From: Vibrio madracius
Lineage (GTDB): Bacteria > Pseudomonadota > Gammaproteobacteria > Enterobacterales > Vibrionaceae
Assembly: GCA_000695745.1 (NCBI GenBank)
Contig: ASHK01000042.1
Span: 1-8,485, forward strand
Direction of reading: 5' to 3'
Length of the DNA: 8,485 bases
Shown: piece by piece, positions 7,788 to 8,485 of the stretch
Numbering within the stretch: the stretch's first letter is position 1
Layout: each line of letters opens with the position of its first letter
The notes under the pieces: generated by a model
Database searches by the model: none
Told to the model about the DNA's origin: nothing
What the model saw: the letters and a program-made list of their open reading frames with translations, nothing else
Made by a program: the position numbers and the translations under genes

Positions 7788-7798
7788 TCAAGGTCAAT

Positions 7799-7840
7799 CC
7801 TTATAAGTAAGCGTTAATTTCCCTGCGTTTATTTATAAGG
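7799..7840. repeat. Long hairpin in the holC-valS gap
   Basis: CCTTATAAGTAA (7799-7810) pairs with TTATTTATAAGG (7829-7840), 11 Watson-Crick pairs and one G-U in RNA. Three more inner pairs (7811-7813 with 7826-7828) leave a 12-base loop. No T-run follows on either strand, so it does not look like an ordinary terminator. It starts 12 bases after the holC stop and could stabilise the holC 3' end or act in the valS leader. Confidence 0.65.
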
Positions 7841-7841
7841 T

Positions 7842-7869
7842 TTGGCAAATTTCTTTCACAGATTAAAGT
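7842..7869 (+). promoter_or_regulatory. Candidate promoter of valS
   Basis: TTGGCA (7842-7847, 5 of 6 to consensus) and TAAAGT (7864-7869, 4 of 6) are 16 bases apart, just after the hairpin. The predicted start would leave only about 10 bases of leader, which weakens the case. valS may instead be read from upstream through holC. Confidence 0.3.
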
Positions 7870-7885
7870 AAGTATCCAGAAAGCT

Positions 7886-8485
7886 ATGGAAAAGACATAT
7901 AACCCACAATCTATCGAACAAGCTCTGTATAAGACTTGGGAAGAGAAAGGCTACTTTAAGCCTCACGGTGACACGACTAAAGAATCATACAGCATCATGA
8001 TCCCGCCACCGAACGTCACTGGTAGCCTACATATGGGTCATGCATTCCAAGACACCATCATGGATACGCTAATCCGTGCCGAGCGTATGAAGGGCAAAAA
8101 CACCCTTTGGCAAGTAGGTACTGACCACGCTGGTATCGCAACTCAAATGGTCGTTGAGCGTAAGATTGCCGCTGAAGAAGGCAAGACTAAGCACGATTAT
8201 GGCCGTGAAGCTTTCATTGACAAGATCTGGGAATGGAAAGGCGAGTCTGGCGGCACGATTACTAAACAGCTTCGTCGTCTAGGCGCATCTGTAGACTGGG
8301 ATCGTGAGCGATTCACTATGGATGACGGCTATCTAATGCCGTTCAAGAAGTCTTTGTTCGTCTATACGAAGATGATCTTATCTATCGTGGTAAGCGCCTA
8401 GTTAACTGGGATCCAAAGCTACACACAGCGATTTCTGATCTAGAAGTTGAAAACAAAGACAAAGAAAAGGCCAACATGTGGCATT
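7886..8485 (+). CDS. valS: Valyl-tRNA synthetase, 5' part, one frame break (runs off right edge)
   Basis: ValS is the cytoplasmic class I synthetase that charges tRNA-Val with valine and edits mis-charged threonine. The family is about 950 residues, so about the first 200 are here. The N-terminus [24 protein letters not shown] is typical. The ATP-binding HIGH-class signature is HMGH at 49-52 in [18 protein letters not shown], and [18 protein letters not shown] follows at 75-92. After GATGACGGC (residues 146-148, ending 8329) one T is missing (GGCTATCT for GGCTTATCT). The written frame then ends at TAG 8399-8401, whereas from 8332 the next frame reads [41 protein letters not shown] and stays open to the edge. 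Sequencing error is likely because valS is essential. A short AGAAAG is the only ribosome-site candidate before ATG 7886, but homology fixes the start well. Confidence 0.96.

Overview
This window looks like chromosomal DNA from a gamma-proteobacterium of the family Vibrionaceae, most likely a Vibrio. I base this on protein sequences I recognise as Vibrio-like (LptF, LptG, Zur, PepA, HolC, ValS, PspG), a CheX-type gene directly behind zur, and the moderate-GC housekeeping character of the whole stretch. I cannot name the species. I see no insertion sequence, phage gene, CRISPR array, rRNA or tRNA.

Layout. Bases 1-439 (minus) hold the start of cysJ (sulfite reductase flavoprotein), which runs off the left edge. 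Next on the minus strand come an unnamed 76-residue protein (547-777), pspG (phage-shock membrane protein, 878-1087) and dusA (tRNA-dihydrouridine synthase, 1253-2248). A clear sigma-54 promoter drives pspG, and a strong terminator ends dusA just upstream of it. zur (zinc-uptake repressor, 2402-2851) and a cheX-like chemotaxis phosphatase gene (2864-3325) diverge from dusA on the plus strand. A perfect 15-bp bidirectional hairpin terminator separates them from the convergent lptF-lptG pair (lipopolysaccharide export permeases, minus, 5567 down to 3379). pepA (leucyl aminopeptidase, 5760-7267) diverges from lptF and has its own terminator. holC (DNA polymerase III chi, 7331-7787) and the 5' part of valS (valyl-tRNA synthetase, from 7886) follow.

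Functions. Most genes are core metabolism, envelope or information genes, and the pairs dusA/pspG/zur, lptF/lptG and pepA/holC/valS match neighbourhoods known from enterobacteria and vibrios. There is no sign of a novel defence or mobile system. Every intergenic gap is under 200 bases. The regulatory signals found in them are the sigma-54 promoter with a possible IHF site and upstream repeats, a good dusA promoter, an inverted repeat upstream of pepA, and a hairpin upstream of valS.

The most striking property is the number of broken reading frames. dusA is interrupted twice, and lptG, pepA, holC and valS once each, always by a change that a one-base indel would explain (one of the dusA breaks could equally be a two-base loss). 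In every case the neighbouring frame continues the conserved protein to its normal end, or to the window edge for valS. Because holC, valS and lptG are essential or nearly so, I think these are base-calling errors in the source sequence rather than true pseudogenes. Coordinates for these genes are given for the whole repaired gene.
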